A stretch of 64,000 nucleotides of DNA from Mycobacterium innocens (GCF_900566055.1 NZ_UPHQ01000006.1:1-64000); one strand, 5' to 3'; positions 23,467-34,149 are shown, counted from the first letter of the stretch. Numbers and translations: made by a program. The notes: generated by a model not told the origin, from the letters alone.

Positions 23467-25210
23467 CCGGTGCCGGCGGGGCGGTGGCCGCGCTGGCGGG
23501 ATTCAGGCTCGCCAGGTGTCCGCTCTCCACACCGGCGGCCGGGCTGAGCTCGCAGTCGATGATCGACGGTCCCCCCGACGCCAGCGCCTCGGTCAGTGCC
23601 GCGGTCAGCTCCGACGGGGTGGTCACGTGATATCCCTTGCCGCTGAACGCCTCTGCGATCAGCTCATGACGCGCGCGAGCGTTCAGCACGGTAGGCGCCG
23701 GATCGCTGCCGGACGCCGACGTTTCGTCACCGCGGTAGACGCCGCCGTTGTTGAGGATGACCACGGTCACCGGAAGTCGATACCGGCAGATGGTCTCGAC
23801 TTCCATGCCCGAAAAGCCGAATGCGCTGTCACCTTCGATCGCGACGACCGGTCGCCCGGTCTCCACCGCGGCCGCGATCGAGTAGCCCAGGCCGATGCCC
23901 ATCACCCCCCAGGTGCCGGTGTCGAGCCGGTGTCGCGGCAATTGCATGTCGATGACGTTGCGGGCCAGATCGAGCGCGTTGGCGCCTTCGTTGACCACAT
24001 ACACATCGGGATTGCGTTGCAGCACAGCGCGAATAGCGCCGAGCGCGTTGTAGAACCGCATCGGGTGCGGGTCTTCGGCTAGCCGCTCGCGCATCTTGGC
24101 GTCGTTGCGCGCCTTGCGATCCGACAGCTCGCCGGTCCATTCCGGCGGCGCCACGATGGGACGTCCGGCCAGGCCGTCCAGCAGCGCCGACATCGCCGAG
24201 CCGATGTCACCGGTCAGCGGAGCCGCCACCGGCCGGTTGCTGTCGAACTCCGACGCCGCGATATCGACCTGGATGAACTTGGCGTCGGCCGCCCACTGCG
24301 GCGACTCGCCGTGGCCCAGAAGCCAATTCAGCCGGGCACCGACCAGCACGACGGTGTCGGCACGCGCGATGGCCAGCGAGCGGGCCGCGCCGGCGGACTG
24401 CGGATGCGAGTCCGGCAGTAGCCCCTTGGCCATCGACATGGGCAGGAACGGAATTCCGGTGGTCTCGATGAACTCGCGAATCACGTTGTCGGCCCGGGCA
24501 TATGCCGCGCCTTTGCCGAGTACGATCAGCGGCCGCCGGGCCGCGGCGAGTAGCTGCAGGGCGCGGTGGACCGCCTCGGCTGCGGGAAGTTGTCGCGGTG
24601 CCGGGTCGACCAGCCGCCAGATGCTGTCGGCGGCAACAGAGACCTCCAGTGCCTGACCGAGCACCTCGCCGGGGATGTCGAGGTAGACACCGCCCGGCCG
24701 GCCCGAAATCGCGGTGCGAATGGCGCGCGCGACCCCGAGCCCGATGTCCTTCGCCTGGTTGATCCGGTAGGCCGCCTTGGTGAATGGCCGGGCGGCATTG
24801 AGCTGGTCGATCTCCTGGTAGTCGCCGCGCTGCAGGTCCACGATGGACCGCCGGCTCGAACCCGAGATCTGGATCATCGGGAAGCAGTTTGCGGTGGCGT
24901 TGGCCAGCGCGGGCAGGCCGTTGAGAAAGCCGGGGCCCGACGTCGTCAGGCAGATGCCGGGACGCGCCGTGAGGAAACCGGCGGCCGCGGCCGCATTCCC
25001 GGCCGAGCCCTCATGACGGAAGCCGATGTAACGGATCCCAGCGGCCTGGGCGGTGCGGGCGAGGTCGGTGATCGGGATGCCGACGATGCCGTAGATGGTG
25101 TCGACGTCGTTGGCCTTGAGGGCATCCACCATGAGGTGAAAGCCGTCGGTCAGGCGATCGGTGGCCGGTCCAGCCGCCGCTGCGCCGGGAGATGCCGATT
25201 GCGTGGTCAT
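23450..25210 (-). CDS. oxcA: oxalyl-CoA decarboxylase
   Basis: 586 residues of the thiamine-diphosphate (acetolactate synthase-like) family. The N-terminal pyrimidine-binding domain has DTIYGIVGIPITDLARTAQ and the conserved glutamate in FRHEGSAGNAAAAAGF. The C-terminal domain holds the diphosphate/Mg motif EGDSAFGFSGMEVETICRY...NNGGVY. It removes CO2 from oxalyl-CoA to give formyl-CoA. The divergent FadD7 probably supplies oxalyl-CoA. ATG 25210 was chosen: the frame is open for 69 more codons but these overlap the divergent promoter and show no homology. Confidence 0.93.
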   Translation of the reverse strand: MTTQSASPGAAAAGPATDRLTDGFHLMVDALKANDVDTIYGIVGIPITDLARTAQAAGIRYIGFRHEGSAGNAAAAAGFLTARPGICLTTSGPGFLNGLPALANATANCFPMIQISGSSRRSIVDLQRGDYQEIDQLNAARPFTKAAYRINQAKDIGLGVARAIRTAISGRPGGVYLDIPGEVLGQALEVSVAADSIWRLVDPAPRQLPAAEAVHRALQLLAAARRPLIVLGKGAAYARADNVIREFIETTGIPFLPMSMAKGLLPDSHPQSAGAARSLAIARADTVVLVGARLNWLLGHGESPQWAADAKFIQVDIAASEFDSNRPVAAPLTGDIGSAMSALLDGLAGRPIVAPPEWTGELSDRKARNDAKMRERLAEDPHPMRFYNALGAIRAVLQRNPDVYVVNEGANALDLARNVIDMQLPRHRLDTGTWGVMGIGLGYSIAAAVETGRPVVAIEGDSAFGFSGMEVETICRYRLPVTVVILNNGGVYRGDETSASGSDPAPTVLNARARHELIAEAFSGKGYHVTTPSELTAALTEALASGGPSIIDCELSPAAGVESGHLASLNPASAATAPPAPVSAGG

Positions 25211-25488
25211 GGTGGCGACTCCTCGTGTCTGAGGGGGACCGGAGTGCTGCCGGCCGCGGATGTCTCGGTCATCACTTTGTTCCAGTGCCCGGGCTGTGTC
25301 CAAGACCGGGTCGCTATTCGGTGATTTACGTTGTCTATCGACCGTGGCCGCCAGCGGCTTCCGGGGCGCATTCGATAGGTTCCGGCTATCGAGCGGTAGC
25401 GGATCGGTATTGGACAAGCAGCGTTGTCGCCGGCAGGGTGGCCATCAGCAGCCGATCCGGCACCGGCAACACCCGAGAGGAGCGTGCG

Positions 25489-27087
25489 ATGTCATCGATC
25501 GCCAAGGCGGTGGCGCAACAGTTCGCGGCCGATGGTTCCACCGAATCGTCGAGTCCGCGGATTGCCGATCTGGTGATGGTGGCGGCAACCCCGCGGCCCG
25601 AGGCCGTCGCGCTCGTCGTGACCGCGGGCCGCGTCGCGATCAGCTACCGTGACGTGATCCGGTTGGCCGACGACCTGGCCGGGCAGCTGACCAGGGCCGG
25701 TCTCTTGCCGGGCGACCGGTTGGCGCTGCGCTCAGGCAGCAACGCCGAATTCGTCGTCGCGCTGTTGGCCGCGTCGCGAGCCGATCTTGTTGTGGTCCCG
25801 TTGGATCCGGCGTTGCCCGTCAGCGACCAGCGGGCCCGCGCCGAGGCTTCCGGAGCGCGCGTGGTGCTGGTGGACGGCAACGGCCCCGACAACAGGGAAG
25901 ATCCGGCGATCCGGTGGTGGCCCATCGAGGTGAACATTGGCCGCGATGACGGCGCCCTGTCGGTCCGCTTGGAGGCTGCCGGGGAACCGAAGCCGGTCAC
26001 GTCCGCGCCCGAGGGGCTGCGGCCCGACGACGCCATGATCATGTTCACCGGCGGGACGACGGGCCTGCCCAAAATGGTCCCGTGGACCCACGGAAACATC
26101 GCCAGTTCGATCCGGGCGATCATCGCCGGGTATCGGCTGGGCCCGCAGGATGCGACGGTCGCGGTGATGCCGCTGTACCACGGTCACGGCTTGATGGCCG
26201 CGTTGTTGTCGACCCTGGCGTCCGGGGGAGCGGTGTTGTTGCCGGCGCGCGGGAAGTTCTCGGCGCACACCTTCTGGGACGACATCGACGCCGTGCGGGC
26301 CACCTGGTACACGGCGGTGCCGACCATTCACCAGATCCTGTTGGAGCGTGCCAAGACTGAACCGTCCGGCACCAAAGCCGCCCTGCGTTTCATCCGCAGC
26401 TGCAGCGCCCCACTCACCCCGGAGACGGCGCGGGCGCTGCACGCAGAGTTCAGCGCGCCGGTGGTGTGTGCCTTCGGGATGACCGAGGCCACCCACCAGG
26501 TGGCCACCACAAGCCCCGACGACGAGGAAAACCCCGCAGTGTCAACCGGTCTGGTGGGCAAGTCGACCGGGCCCGAGATCCGGATCGTCGGGTCCGGCGG
26601 AGTGCCCGTCGGCCCCGGCGAGGTCGGCGAGGTCTGGCTGCGCGGTCCCACCGTGGTGCGTGGCTACCTCGGCGACCCGAAGATCACCGAAGCCAACTTC
26701 ACCGACGGTTGGCTGCGCACCGGCGATCTGGGGACATTGTCGCCCGACGGTGACCTGAGCATCCGTGGCCGGATCAAAGAGCTGATCAACCGGGGCGGCG
26801 AGAAGATTTCGCCGGAGCGCGTCGAGCACGTGCTGGCCGCCCATCCCAACGTGTTGGAACCGGCCGTCTTCGGCGTTCCGCATCCGCTCTACGGCGAAGC
26901 CGTCGCGGCGGTGATCGTGCCACGTCAACCCGCACCGACGCCCGAAGAACTCACCGAGTTCTGCCGGGAACGCTTGGCGGCCTTCGAGATTCCCGCCACC
27001 TTCGAGCTGGCGAGCGAGCTGCCGCACACCGCGAAAGGTTCGCTCGATCGCCGCGCCGTGGCCCAACAGTTCGGTGCGCCGGCGTAA
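25489..27087 (+). CDS. fadD7: acyl-CoA synthetase FadD7, probable oxalate-CoA ligase
   Basis: 532 residues. P-loop FTGGTTGLPKMVPWTH, PLYHGHGL, FGMTEATHQ, WLRTGDLG and the GRIKELINRGGEKISPERVE hinge are intact, with the catalytic Lys in HTAKGSLDRR. The sequence resembles plant AAE3 and yeast Pcs60, which make oxalyl-CoA, and the gene is divergent from oxcA, so oxalate is the likely substrate. ATG 25489 follows GAGAGGAG. The 278-bp divergent region upstream is free of other genes. Confidence 0.93.
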   Translation: MSSIAKAVAQQFAADGSTESSSPRIADLVMVAATPRPEAVALVVTAGRVAISYRDVIRLADDLAGQLTRAGLLPGDRLALRSGSNAEFVVALLAASRADLVVVPLDPALPVSDQRARAEASGARVVLVDGNGPDNREDPAIRWWPIEVNIGRDDGALSVRLEAAGEPKPVTSAPEGLRPDDAMIMFTGGTTGLPKMVPWTHGNIASSIRAIIAGYRLGPQDATVAVMPLYHGHGLMAALLSTLASGGAVLLPARGKFSAHTFWDDIDAVRATWYTAVPTIHQILLERAKTEPSGTKAALRFIRSCSAPLTPETARALHAEFSAPVVCAFGMTEATHQVATTSPDDEENPAVSTGLVGKSTGPEIRIVGSGGVPVGPGEVGEVWLRGPTVVRGYLGDPKITEANFTDGWLRTGDLGTLSPDGDLSIRGRIKELINRGGEKISPERVEHVLAAHPNVLEPAVFGVPHPLYGEAVAAVIVPRQPAPTPEELTEFCRERLAAFEIPATFELASELPHTAKGSLDRRAVAQQFGAPA

Positions 27088-27093
27088 CCCGGG

Positions 27094-27561
27094 TCACCGC
27101 GACGACGCGACCGAATCCCACGCCGCTCGCGCGCCGGAGTCGCCGACGCGATACGTCTGGACCAGCGTGGCCGCAGCGGCGGCCACCACCAACAGCGTGA
27201 CCACCAGCTGCACAACGGGTTTCACCGCGCGTCCCCGGGCCCGTCGAAGGTGGACGGCCGCCAGCGCGACCACCGCCGCCGCCAGCGCAGCCGCGAAGTA
27301 GGACAGGGTTTGGCCGAGGTTCGCGTGGCTGTCGATCGCCGGCGACTGGCCGAGCTTGCCGGCCAGCCACTCGCCCGAGTCCGCGGTCAACGGGGTCACG
27401 ACGAGCGTGATGACGGCCAGGGCCAGAGTCAGCCAGACCAGTCGTTGGCGGGCGGCCGGCCACAGTGCGCACATGATCGCCAGGATCGCCGTCAACGGAC
27501 CCAGCACGACGACCAGATGGTTGAGCAATATGTGGGCCGGCAGTCCGTCAACCGTCGACAT
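27094..27561 (-). CDS. DUF2231-like membrane protein
   Basis: 155 residues with four predicted membrane helices (LNHLVVVLGPLTAILAIMCALW; LVWLTLALAVITLVVTPLTA; LSYFAAALAAAVVALAAV; VVQLVVTLLVVAAAAATLVQ). The IDSHANLGQTL loop between helices 2 and 3 contains a conserved His, as in the DUF2231/heme-associated membrane family. It lies 8 nt after fusA2 and is likely in its operon. Function unknown. Confidence 0.75.
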   Translation of the reverse strand: MSTVDGLPAHILLNHLVVVLGPLTAILAIMCALWPAARQRLVWLTLALAVITLVVTPLTADSGEWLAGKLGQSPAIDSHANLGQTLSYFAAALAAAVVALAAVHLRRARGRAVKPVVQLVVTLLVVAAAAATLVQTYRVGDSGARAAWDSVASSR

Positions 27562-27569
27562 GAGGCCGG

Positions 27570-29717
27570 CTACACGGTTGACTTCACCCGGGCCGCAGCG
27601 GATTCCGGCATCGGTTCGTATCGGGCGAACGTGCGGGTGAACGATGCGGCGCCGTGGGCGAGCGAGCGCAAGTCGATGGCATACCGGGTCAACTCGACCT
27701 GAGGCACTTCGGCTTTGACTACCGTGCGTTCGTTGGCGGCGGTCTCGGTACCCAGCACGCGGCCGCGGCGCCCGGACAGATCACCCATCACCGCGCCCAC
27801 GAAATCGTCGGGCACCAACACCGAAATCTCGTCGATCGGCTCCAGCAGGATCACCTTGGTCGCCGCGGCCGCATCCCGCAACGCCAATCCGCCGGCCATC
27901 TGGAAGGCGAAGTCGGAGGAGTCGACGCTGTGGGCCTTACCGTCGAGCAGGGTGACCCGCAGGTCCACCACCGGGTAACCGGCGAGCACCCCCTTTTCCA
28001 TCTGCGCCCGCACGCCCTTCTCCACGCTCGGAATGAATTGGCGTGGCACCGCGCCACCGACCACCTTGTCGACGAACTCGAAACCGGAGCCCTGCGGCAA
28101 CGGCTCCACCTCGATGTCGCACACCCCGTACTGGCCGTGCCCGCCGGATTGTTTGACGTGACGGCCGTGGCCTTTGGCCTTGCCGGCGAACGTTTCCCGC
28201 AGCGGTACCCGCAGCTCCACGGTGTCCACGGTGACGCCGTACCGATTGGCCAGCCCGTCGAGCACCACCCCGGCATGGGCCTCGCCCATGCACCACAGCA
28301 CGATCTGGTGGGTCTCCTGGTTCTGCTCGATCCGCAGTGTCGGGTCTTCGGCGGCAAGACGGCCCAAGCCGACCGACAACTTGTCCTCGTCGGTCTTGGC
28401 GTGCGCCTGAATCGCGATGGGTAACAGCGGTTCCGGCATCGCCCAGGGTTTCAGCACCAGAGGCTCGGACTTGTCCGACAGGGTGTCGCCGGTTTCCGCG
28501 CGGCTCAGCCGGCCGATAGCGCAGATGTCGCCGGCCACCGCCGCGGTCGCGGGGCGTTGCTGCTTTCCGAGTGGGAACGACAGCGGTCCGATGCGTTCGT
28601 CTTCGTCGTGGTCGGGGTGGGTGTTCGCCGACCCGTTCTGGTCGCCGAAAAAGGACGAGAAATGGCCCGACACATGAACCGTGGCGTCGGGTTTGATGGT
28701 TCCGGAGAACACCCGCACCAGGCTGACCCGGCCGACGTAGGGGTCGGACGTCGTCTTCACCACCTCGGCGAGCAATGGCGCGTTCACGTCGCAGGCCAAC
28801 CCGGCGTGTGCGGCGCCCTGCGGGGTGAACACCTCCGGTAGCGGGTGCTCCATCGGAGACGGGAAGCCTCGGGTGGCAACCTCCAGCAGTTCCAGGGTGC
28901 CGACGCCGGTGCCGCTGCACACCGGGATCACCGGGAAGAACGAGCCCCGGGCAACGGCCTTCTCCAGATCCTGGATCAGGATGGATTCGTCGATATCCTC
29001 GCCGCCGAGGTAGCGCTCCATCAACGACTCGTCCTCGGACTCCTCGATGATCCCTTCGATCAGGCTGCCGCGGGCCTCCTCGATCCGATCGGCGTCCGAC
29101 GGGTCCGGGGGTCGCGCGGTGCGCTTGCCGCCGGAGTACTCGTAGTGAGTTTGTGACAGCAATCCGATCAGGCCGTCACCGGCGGGAAGGTACAGCGGTA
29201 AGACTTTGTCGCCGAACGCGTCCTGGGCGGCGGCCAGTGCCTCGGGATAGTTCGCCCGGGCGTGATCCAGCTTGGTGATCACCACTGCGCGCGGCATGCC
29301 GACCTGGCTGCATTCCTGCCAGAGCGACTTGGTGGGCTCGTCGACGCCTTCGTTTGCCGCGATCACGAACAGCGCGCAGTCCGCCGCTCGCAACCCGGCG
29401 CGCAGCTCCCCCACGAAATCGGCGTATCCAGGGGTGTCGACGAGGTTCACCTTGATGCCGTCGTGCGACAGCGAGGCCACCGCGAGCCCGACGGAGCGCT
29501 GCTGGCGGATCTCCGCGTCGTCGTAGTCGCAGACGGTGGTGCCGTCGGTGACCGATCCCGGCCGGGACAGCACTCCGGCCGCGACCAGCAGGGCCTCGAC
29601 GAGGGTGGTCTTGCCGCCGCCTGATGGCCCCACCAGAACCACGTTGCGAACAGCGTCCGGGCCGTCCGCGGTGGGTGCGGCTCCCGCCCCCTGGGAGGCA
29701 CTCGCTCTGTCGGCCAT
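27570..29717 (-). CDS. fusA2: elongation factor G-like protein EF-G2
   Basis: 715 residues, as in M. tuberculosis Rv0120c (714). Domain order is that of EF-G: GTPase with VLVGPSGGGKTTLVEALL, DTPGYADF and TKLDHA, then domains II-V. Some GTPase residues differ from canonical EF-G (P-loop GPSGGGKT), a mark of the EF-G2 branch, whose members bind GTP but do not replace EF-G in translocation. ATG 29717 has GGAGGAAAG upstream. The 281 bp before it contains only a 10-bp palindrome, GCGCTAGCGC (29925-29934). Confidence 0.93.
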   Translation of the reverse strand: MADRASASQGAGAAPTADGPDAVRNVVLVGPSGGGKTTLVEALLVAAGVLSRPGSVTDGTTVCDYDDAEIRQQRSVGLAVASLSHDGIKVNLVDTPGYADFVGELRAGLRAADCALFVIAANEGVDEPTKSLWQECSQVGMPRAVVITKLDHARANYPEALAAAQDAFGDKVLPLYLPAGDGLIGLLSQTHYEYSGGKRTARPPDPSDADRIEEARGSLIEGIIEESEDESLMERYLGGEDIDESILIQDLEKAVARGSFFPVIPVCSGTGVGTLELLEVATRGFPSPMEHPLPEVFTPQGAAHAGLACDVNAPLLAEVVKTTSDPYVGRVSLVRVFSGTIKPDATVHVSGHFSSFFGDQNGSANTHPDHDEDERIGPLSFPLGKQQRPATAAVAGDICAIGRLSRAETGDTLSDKSEPLVLKPWAMPEPLLPIAIQAHAKTDEDKLSVGLGRLAAEDPTLRIEQNQETHQIVLWCMGEAHAGVVLDGLANRYGVTVDTVELRVPLRETFAGKAKGHGRHVKQSGGHGQYGVCDIEVEPLPQGSGFEFVDKVVGGAVPRQFIPSVEKGVRAQMEKGVLAGYPVVDLRVTLLDGKAHSVDSSDFAFQMAGGLALRDAAAATKVILLEPIDEISVLVPDDFVGAVMGDLSGRRGRVLGTETAANERTVVKAEVPQVELTRYAIDLRSLAHGAASFTRTFARYEPMPESAAARVKSTV

Positions 29718-29998
29718 GACTTTCCTCCAGTTCTTCCGGGTATCAGGAATCCAAGCCCGCCCACTCCCGTAAGCGGTGTGTTCCAGCCCACAGGACGCAG
29801 TAGCAACTTTTCCCCCAACCGCCGCCCAGCACAAGGCCCGGCCGATGCGGTGCGACGGAGGTGCCGCGTCGGCCCAGGGGTCGGCCGATGCCGCTACCCG
29901 CCGACGACCACCTCCTCGCGAAAGGCGCTAGCGCTTCTCAAAGTCACGCCATGTCTCCCTGGCACCGGTGTGACCGGTGGGGCTGGTGGGCTGTCGGG

Positions 29999-30406
29999 TC
30001 AGCCGTGCCAGCTGGACCAACGTCGCACCGACACGGTGACGACCGGACCGTTCAACGGAATCGACTGGTACTGAGGGTATTTCGTGCGCAGCAGCCGGTA
30101 TGCGGTGTGCATGGCCGCGCCGTCGTGATGGATCGCGGCGACTCCGTCGGCCCGGACCCACCACAACTGCGTCCAGTCGTCGTCGTAATGATCGACGAGC
30201 AGGCTGACGTGCGGCGTGCTCTCGATATTGGTGAGGCGCTGCAGCCGCTGGGTGGTTTTCGGCTTCGCGTCGACGGCGGTGACGATGAGGTCTCGGTCCA
30301 CCGCGAAAACCACCGGCACCAGGTGTGGCGTGCCCGCGGGCGTGATCGTGGCCAGCCGCGCTACCGGGGATTGCGTGAAGGCGGCCTTCGGGTCGAATTC
30401 GCCCAC
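29999..30406 (-). CDS. PPOX-class F420-dependent oxidoreductase (Rv0121c-like)
   Basis: 135 residues forming a split beta-barrel of the pyridoxamine-oxidase-like/F420 family. Recognisable pieces are [53 protein letters not shown] and the closing [14 protein letters not shown]. Members bind F420 or a flavin and reduce unknown substrates. GTG 30406 start; the next gene starts divergently 80 nt away. Confidence 0.85.
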   Translation of the reverse strand: MGEFDPKAAFTQSPVARLATITPAGTPHLVPVVFAVDRDLIVTAVDAKPKTTQRLQRLTNIESTPHVSLLVDHYDDDWTQLWWVRADGVAAIHHDGAAMHTAYRLLRTKYPQYQSIPLNGPVVTVSVRRWSSWHG

Positions 30407-30486
30407 CGGCTCAGCCTAAAGGCCGGGCTGCCGCGCGGCTCGGGCCGATCGCCGCGGAAACTCCTTCGCCGGGCTACCGTTACCCC

Positions 30487-30936
30487 ATGCCGGCGGAGAC
30501 GCAGATCGCCAATCTCCTCTACCGCTATGCGGAGTGCATCGACGCCGGCGAATTGGACGAGGCGGCCGCGCTGTTCGAGCACGCTCGCATCCGGATCGAC
30601 GCTGCCGGCCACGACACCATCGATGCGGCAGGGCTGCTGAGGATCTGGAAGTCGCTGATCGTCTTGTATCCCGACGGGACACCCCGAACCAAGCATGTGG
30701 TCGCCAATCCGATCATCGAGATCGACGGGCACGCCAAAACCGCGCAATGCCGCAGTTACTACACGGTGCTGCAGCAGACCGAGGACTTTCCCCTGCAGGC
30801 CATTGTTGCGGGCCGCTATCACGACCGCTTCGAATGCGTCGAGGGCACCTGGCGTTTTTCCTACCGCGACCTGACTCTCATCGACATGGTCGGTGATATC
30901 AGTCACCATCTGAGGTATGGCATTACGCAGGCCTAA
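30487..30936 (+). CDS. SnoaL-like/NTF2-fold protein
   Basis: 149 residues with the SnoaL/NTF2 cone fold: a helical start QIANLLYRYAECIDAGELDEAAALF, then RTKHVVANPIIEIDG, and YHDRFECVEGTWRFSYRDL. Such proteins are hydratases, isomerases or ring-hydroxylating beta-subunit relatives; the reaction here is unknown. The tail of the gene and the next 180 nt are unusually AT-rich. Confidence 0.8.
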   Translation: MPAETQIANLLYRYAECIDAGELDEAAALFEHARIRIDAAGHDTIDAAGLLRIWKSLIVLYPDGTPRTKHVVANPIIEIDGHAKTAQCRSYYTVLQQTEDFPLQAIVAGRYHDRFECVEGTWRFSYRDLTLIDMVGDISHHLRYGITQA

Positions 30937-31022
30937 GATAGGCCTAGCACAGGTATAGGCAATATCTGCAATTTTAGCCGCCCGAAGTCTTGAGACCTGC
31001 CGAGGTGGGTATTTGGACTACG

Positions 31023-31052
31023 GTAGATGTAGACAAAGTAGATGTAGACAAA
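31023..31052. repeat. 15-bp tandem repeat in the pepA promoter region
   Basis: GTAGATGTAGACAAA occurs twice head to tail (31023-31037 and 31038-31052), 67 bp before the pepA start, in an AT-richer stretch. Each copy contains TGTAGACA, a loose palindrome. It may be a regulator site or a slipped-strand duplication. Nothing else was seen in this 182-bp gap. Confidence 0.6.
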
Positions 31053-31118
31053 GTTGTGCTGCCCGGACCTTAAGGCTGGGATAATTCAGCTTCTTCCCCC
31101 GACGCAGGAGGTTACGGG

Positions 31119-32192
31119 ATGAGCAACTATCGCCACCGCCCGGTGAGGTGGTCATGGCTGGTCGCCATATTGGCCGTGCTCGGATTGGGTCTGGCCGCAC
31201 CGCCGGCGCCCGCATCGGCGGCGCCGTCCACATTCGCACTGGACCGGTTCGCTGATTACCCGTCGGTGCCGCTCGACCCGTCGGTGTTGGTCGGCCAGGT
31301 AGGGCCGCAGATCGTCAATATCAACACCAAGCTGGGCTACAACAACGCGGTAGGAGCCGGCACCGGCATCGTCATCGATCCCAACGGTGTCGTGCTGACC
31401 AACAACCACGTGATTTCGGGCGCCACCGACATCAGCGCGTTTGACGTCGGTAACGGCCAAACCTACGGCGTCGACGTGGTCGGCTACGACCGCACCCAGG
31501 ACATCGCGGTGCTGCAGCTGCGGGGTGCGGGCGGTTTGCCCGCCGTCGCGATCGGTGGCGGGGTGTCGATCGGCGAGCCGATCGTCGCGCTGGGCAACAC
31601 CGGCGGGCAGGGCGGAACGCCGCGCGCGGTGCCCGGGCGGGTGGTCGCCCTCAACCAGACCGTCCAGGCCTCGGACGCGCTCACCGGTGCCGAAGAAACG
31701 CTCAACGGGCTGATCCAGGTCGACGCCGCGATCCGACCCGGCGACTCGGGCGGGCCGATCGTCAACAACCAGGGGCAGGTTGTCGGCATCAACACGGCCG
31801 CCTCCGACAACTTCCAACTGTCCCAGGGCGGGCAGGGCTTTGCCATTCCGATCGGCCAGGCGATGGCGATCGCCAACCAGATCCGCTCCGGAGGCGGGTC
31901 GCCCACGGTGCACATCGGACCGACCGCCTTCCTCGGCCTGGGCGTCGTCGACAACAACGGCAACGGCGCCAGGGTGCAGCGAGTGGTGGGGACCGCGCCC
32001 GCCGCGTCGATCGGGATCTCCAATGGCGACGTGGTCACCGCGGTCGACGGCATCGCGATCAGTTCGGCTACCGCCCTGTCTGATGTGCTCAATGGGCATC
32101 ATCCCGGCGACGTCGTCTCGATCAGCTGGCTGTCCAAATCAGGGGTCGCCCGCACCGAGAACGTGACGCTGGCGGAAGGGCCGCCGGCCTGA
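31119..32192 (+). CDS. pepA: secreted serine protease PepA (Mtb32A-like)
   Basis: 357 residues. Signal peptide ([22 protein letters not shown]), a trypsin-like HtrA/DegP protease domain with the triad His in [10 protein letters not shown], Asp in [11 protein letters not shown] and Ser in [11 protein letters not shown], then a C-terminal PDZ domain ([20 protein letters not shown]...). Corresponds to M. tuberculosis Rv0125, the basis of the Mtb32A antigen. It acts outside the membrane. GGAGG precedes ATG 31119. Confidence 0.94.
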   Translation: MSNYRHRPVRWSWLVAILAVLGLGLAAPPAPASAAPSTFALDRFADYPSVPLDPSVLVGQVGPQIVNINTKLGYNNAVGAGTGIVIDPNGVVLTNNHVISGATDISAFDVGNGQTYGVDVVGYDRTQDIAVLQLRGAGGLPAVAIGGGVSIGEPIVALGNTGGQGGTPRAVPGRVVALNQTVQASDALTGAEETLNGLIQVDAAIRPGDSGGPIVNNQGQVVGINTAASDNFQLSQGGQGFAIPIGQAMAIANQIRSGGGSPTVHIGPTAFLGLGVVDNNGNGARVQRVVGTAPAASIGISNGDVVTAVDGIAISSATALSDVLNGHHPGDVVSISWLSKSGVARTENVTLAEGPPA

Positions 32193-32210
32193 GCTACGCA
32201 GGGATGATCA

Positions 32211-32250
32211 CTGCCGGACGGCGAATTCGGTTGGCGCCGGCAGTGTTTGC
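32211..32250 (+). terminator. hairpin after pepA
   Basis: ACTGCCGG (32211-32218) pairs with CCGGCAGT (32238-32245), loop 19 nt, followed by GTTTG. It begins 18 nt after the pepA stop. A modest intrinsic terminator at best. Confidence 0.5.
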
Positions 32251-32301
32251 CCGCATGGTTCCCGAAGTTCCACCTCGGGTACCCGTGGCATCGTGGAGTT
32301 G

Positions 32302-34098
32302 ATGAACGACGCGAGAGAAGCCTCCCGGCACGATCCTGCGCACCATCCCGCCGAGGGCAGCCATGTCGAAGGAGGTGTGGTCGAGCACCCCGATGCCAAG
32401 GATTTCGGCAATGCCGCCGCGCTTCCCGCCGACCCGACCTGGTTCAAGCACGCCGTCTTCTACGAGGTACTGGTCCGGGCTTTCTACGATTCCAGTGCTG
32501 ACGGCTCGGGTGATCTGCGTGGACTCCTGGACCGGCTGGACTACCTGCAGTGGCTCGGCATCGACTGCATCTGGCTGCCCCCGTTCTATGACTCACCGCT
32601 GCGTGACGGCGGCTACGACATCCGCGACTTCTACAAGGTGCTGCCCGACTTCGGCACCGTCGACGACTTTGTCGCCCTGGTCGATGCCGCCCACCGCCGC
32701 GGAATCCGGGTAATCACCGACCTGGTGATGAACCACACCTCGGAATCCCACCCGTGGTTCCAGGAATCCCGCCGCGACCCCGACGGACCGTACGGCGACT
32801 ACTACGTGTGGAGCGACACCAGCCAGAAGTACACCGACGCCCGGATCATCTTCGTCGACACCGAAGAGTCGAACTGGACGTTCGACCCGGTCCGCCGCCA
32901 GTTCTACTGGCACCGATTCTTCTCCCACCAGCCGGACCTCAATTACGACAATCCGGCCGTTCAAGAGGCGATGATCGACGTCATGCGCTTCTGGCTAGGC
33001 CTGGGCATCGACGGGTTCCGGCTGGACGCGGTCCCCTACCTTTTCGAACGCGAGGGCACCAACTGCGAAAACCTGCCCGAGACACACGCCTTCCTCAAGC
33101 GCGTCCGCAAGGTGGTGGACGACGAATTTCCCGGCCGGGTGCTGCTGGCCGAGGCCAACCAGTGGCCGGCCGACGTCGTCGAGTACTTCGGCGACGCCAC
33201 CACCGGCGGCGACGAATGCCACATGGCCTTTCACTTCCCGCTGATGCCGCGCATCTTCATGGCCGTCCGCCGCGAGTCGCGGTTCCCGATTTCAGAGATC
33301 CTGGCGCAGACGCCGCCGATACCCGATATGGCGCAATGGGGCATCTTCCTGCGCAACCATGATGAGTTGACGCTGGAAATGGTCACCGACGAAGAGCGCG
33401 ACTACATGTACGCCGAGTACGCCAAAGACCCGCGGATGAAGGCGAACGTCGGCATCCGCCGCCGGCTGGCGCCGCTGCTGGATAACGACCGCAACCAGAT
33501 CCAGTTGTTCAACGCGCTGCTGCTCTCGTTGCCGGGCTCGCCGGTGCTGTACTACGGCGACGAAATCGGCATGGGGGACGTGATCTGGCTGGGGGACCGC
33601 GACGGCGTGCGGACCCCGATGCAGTGGACACCGGACCGTAACGCCGGATTCTCCACAGCCAACCCCGGCCGGCTCTACCTGCCGCCGAGCCAGGATCCGG
33701 TTTACGGCTACCAGGCGGTCAATGTCGAGGCGCAGCGCGACACCTCGACATCACTGCTGAACTGGACCCGGACCATGCTTGCGGTGCGGCGGCGCCACCA
33801 GGCGTTCGCCGTCGGGTCCTTCCAGGAACTGGGCGGGTCCAACCCGTCGGTCCTGGCTTTCGTCCGGGAAACGCCGGGCAGTGACGGACGAGACGGTGAT
33901 GTGGTGCTTTGCGTGAACAACCTCTCGCGGTTCCCGCAGCCCATCGAACTGAACCTGCAGCAATGGAACAACTACACACCGATCGAGCTCACCGGGCAGG
34001 TGGAATTTCCCCGTATCGGCCACCTGCCCTACCTGCTGACCCTGCCGGGCCACGGCTTCTACTGGTTCCAGTTGTCCAGAACCGAGGAGAATGCATGA
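32302..34098 (+). CDS. treS: trehalose synthase TreS
   Basis: 598 residues. Alpha-amylase fold with GH13 regions: DLVMNHTS, the nucleophile Asp in [14 protein letters not shown], the acid Glu in [10 protein letters not shown] and FLRNHDEL. It interconverts trehalose and maltose; with maltokinase it feeds the GlgE alpha-glucan pathway. ATG 32302 corresponds to the start I recall for Rv0126 (MN-A-); GTG 32293 would add 3 residues. Maltokinase starts 51 nt downstream. Confidence 0.95.
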   Translation: MNDAREASRHDPAHHPAEGSHVEGGVVEHPDAKDFGNAAALPADPTWFKHAVFYEVLVRAFYDSSADGSGDLRGLLDRLDYLQWLGIDCIWLPPFYDSPLRDGGYDIRDFYKVLPDFGTVDDFVALVDAAHRRGIRVITDLVMNHTSESHPWFQESRRDPDGPYGDYYVWSDTSQKYTDARIIFVDTEESNWTFDPVRRQFYWHRFFSHQPDLNYDNPAVQEAMIDVMRFWLGLGIDGFRLDAVPYLFEREGTNCENLPETHAFLKRVRKVVDDEFPGRVLLAEANQWPADVVEYFGDATTGGDECHMAFHFPLMPRIFMAVRRESRFPISEILAQTPPIPDMAQWGIFLRNHDELTLEMVTDEERDYMYAEYAKDPRMKANVGIRRRLAPLLDNDRNQIQLFNALLLSLPGSPVLYYGDEIGMGDVIWLGDRDGVRTPMQWTPDRNAGFSTANPGRLYLPPSQDPVYGYQAVNVEAQRDTSTSLLNWTRTMLAVRRRHQAFAVGSFQELGGSNPSVLAFVRETPGSDGRDGDVVLCVNNLSRFPQPIELNLQQWNNYTPIELTGQVEFPRIGHLPYLLTLPGHGFYWFQLSRTEENA

Positions 34099-34115
34099 TC
34101 CGCGCCGGCGACGAT

Positions 34116-34135
34116 GCGAAGCGAAGCGAAGCGAA
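34116..34135. repeat. (GCGAA)4 pentanucleotide repeat
   Basis: Four exact copies of GCGAA between the treS stop and the mak start, directly before the GAGGAG ribosome-binding site of mak. Changes in copy number would alter spacing to the treS end but not the mak frame from ATG 34150; they would shift the frame of a possible start at ATG 34114. Confidence 0.75.
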
Positions 34136-34149
34136 GAGGAGCGGCGCAC

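Noticed and set aside
25211..25417. 69-residue extension of OxcA
   Set aside because: It crosses the divergent promoter region and does not resemble the family; 586 residues is the normal length.
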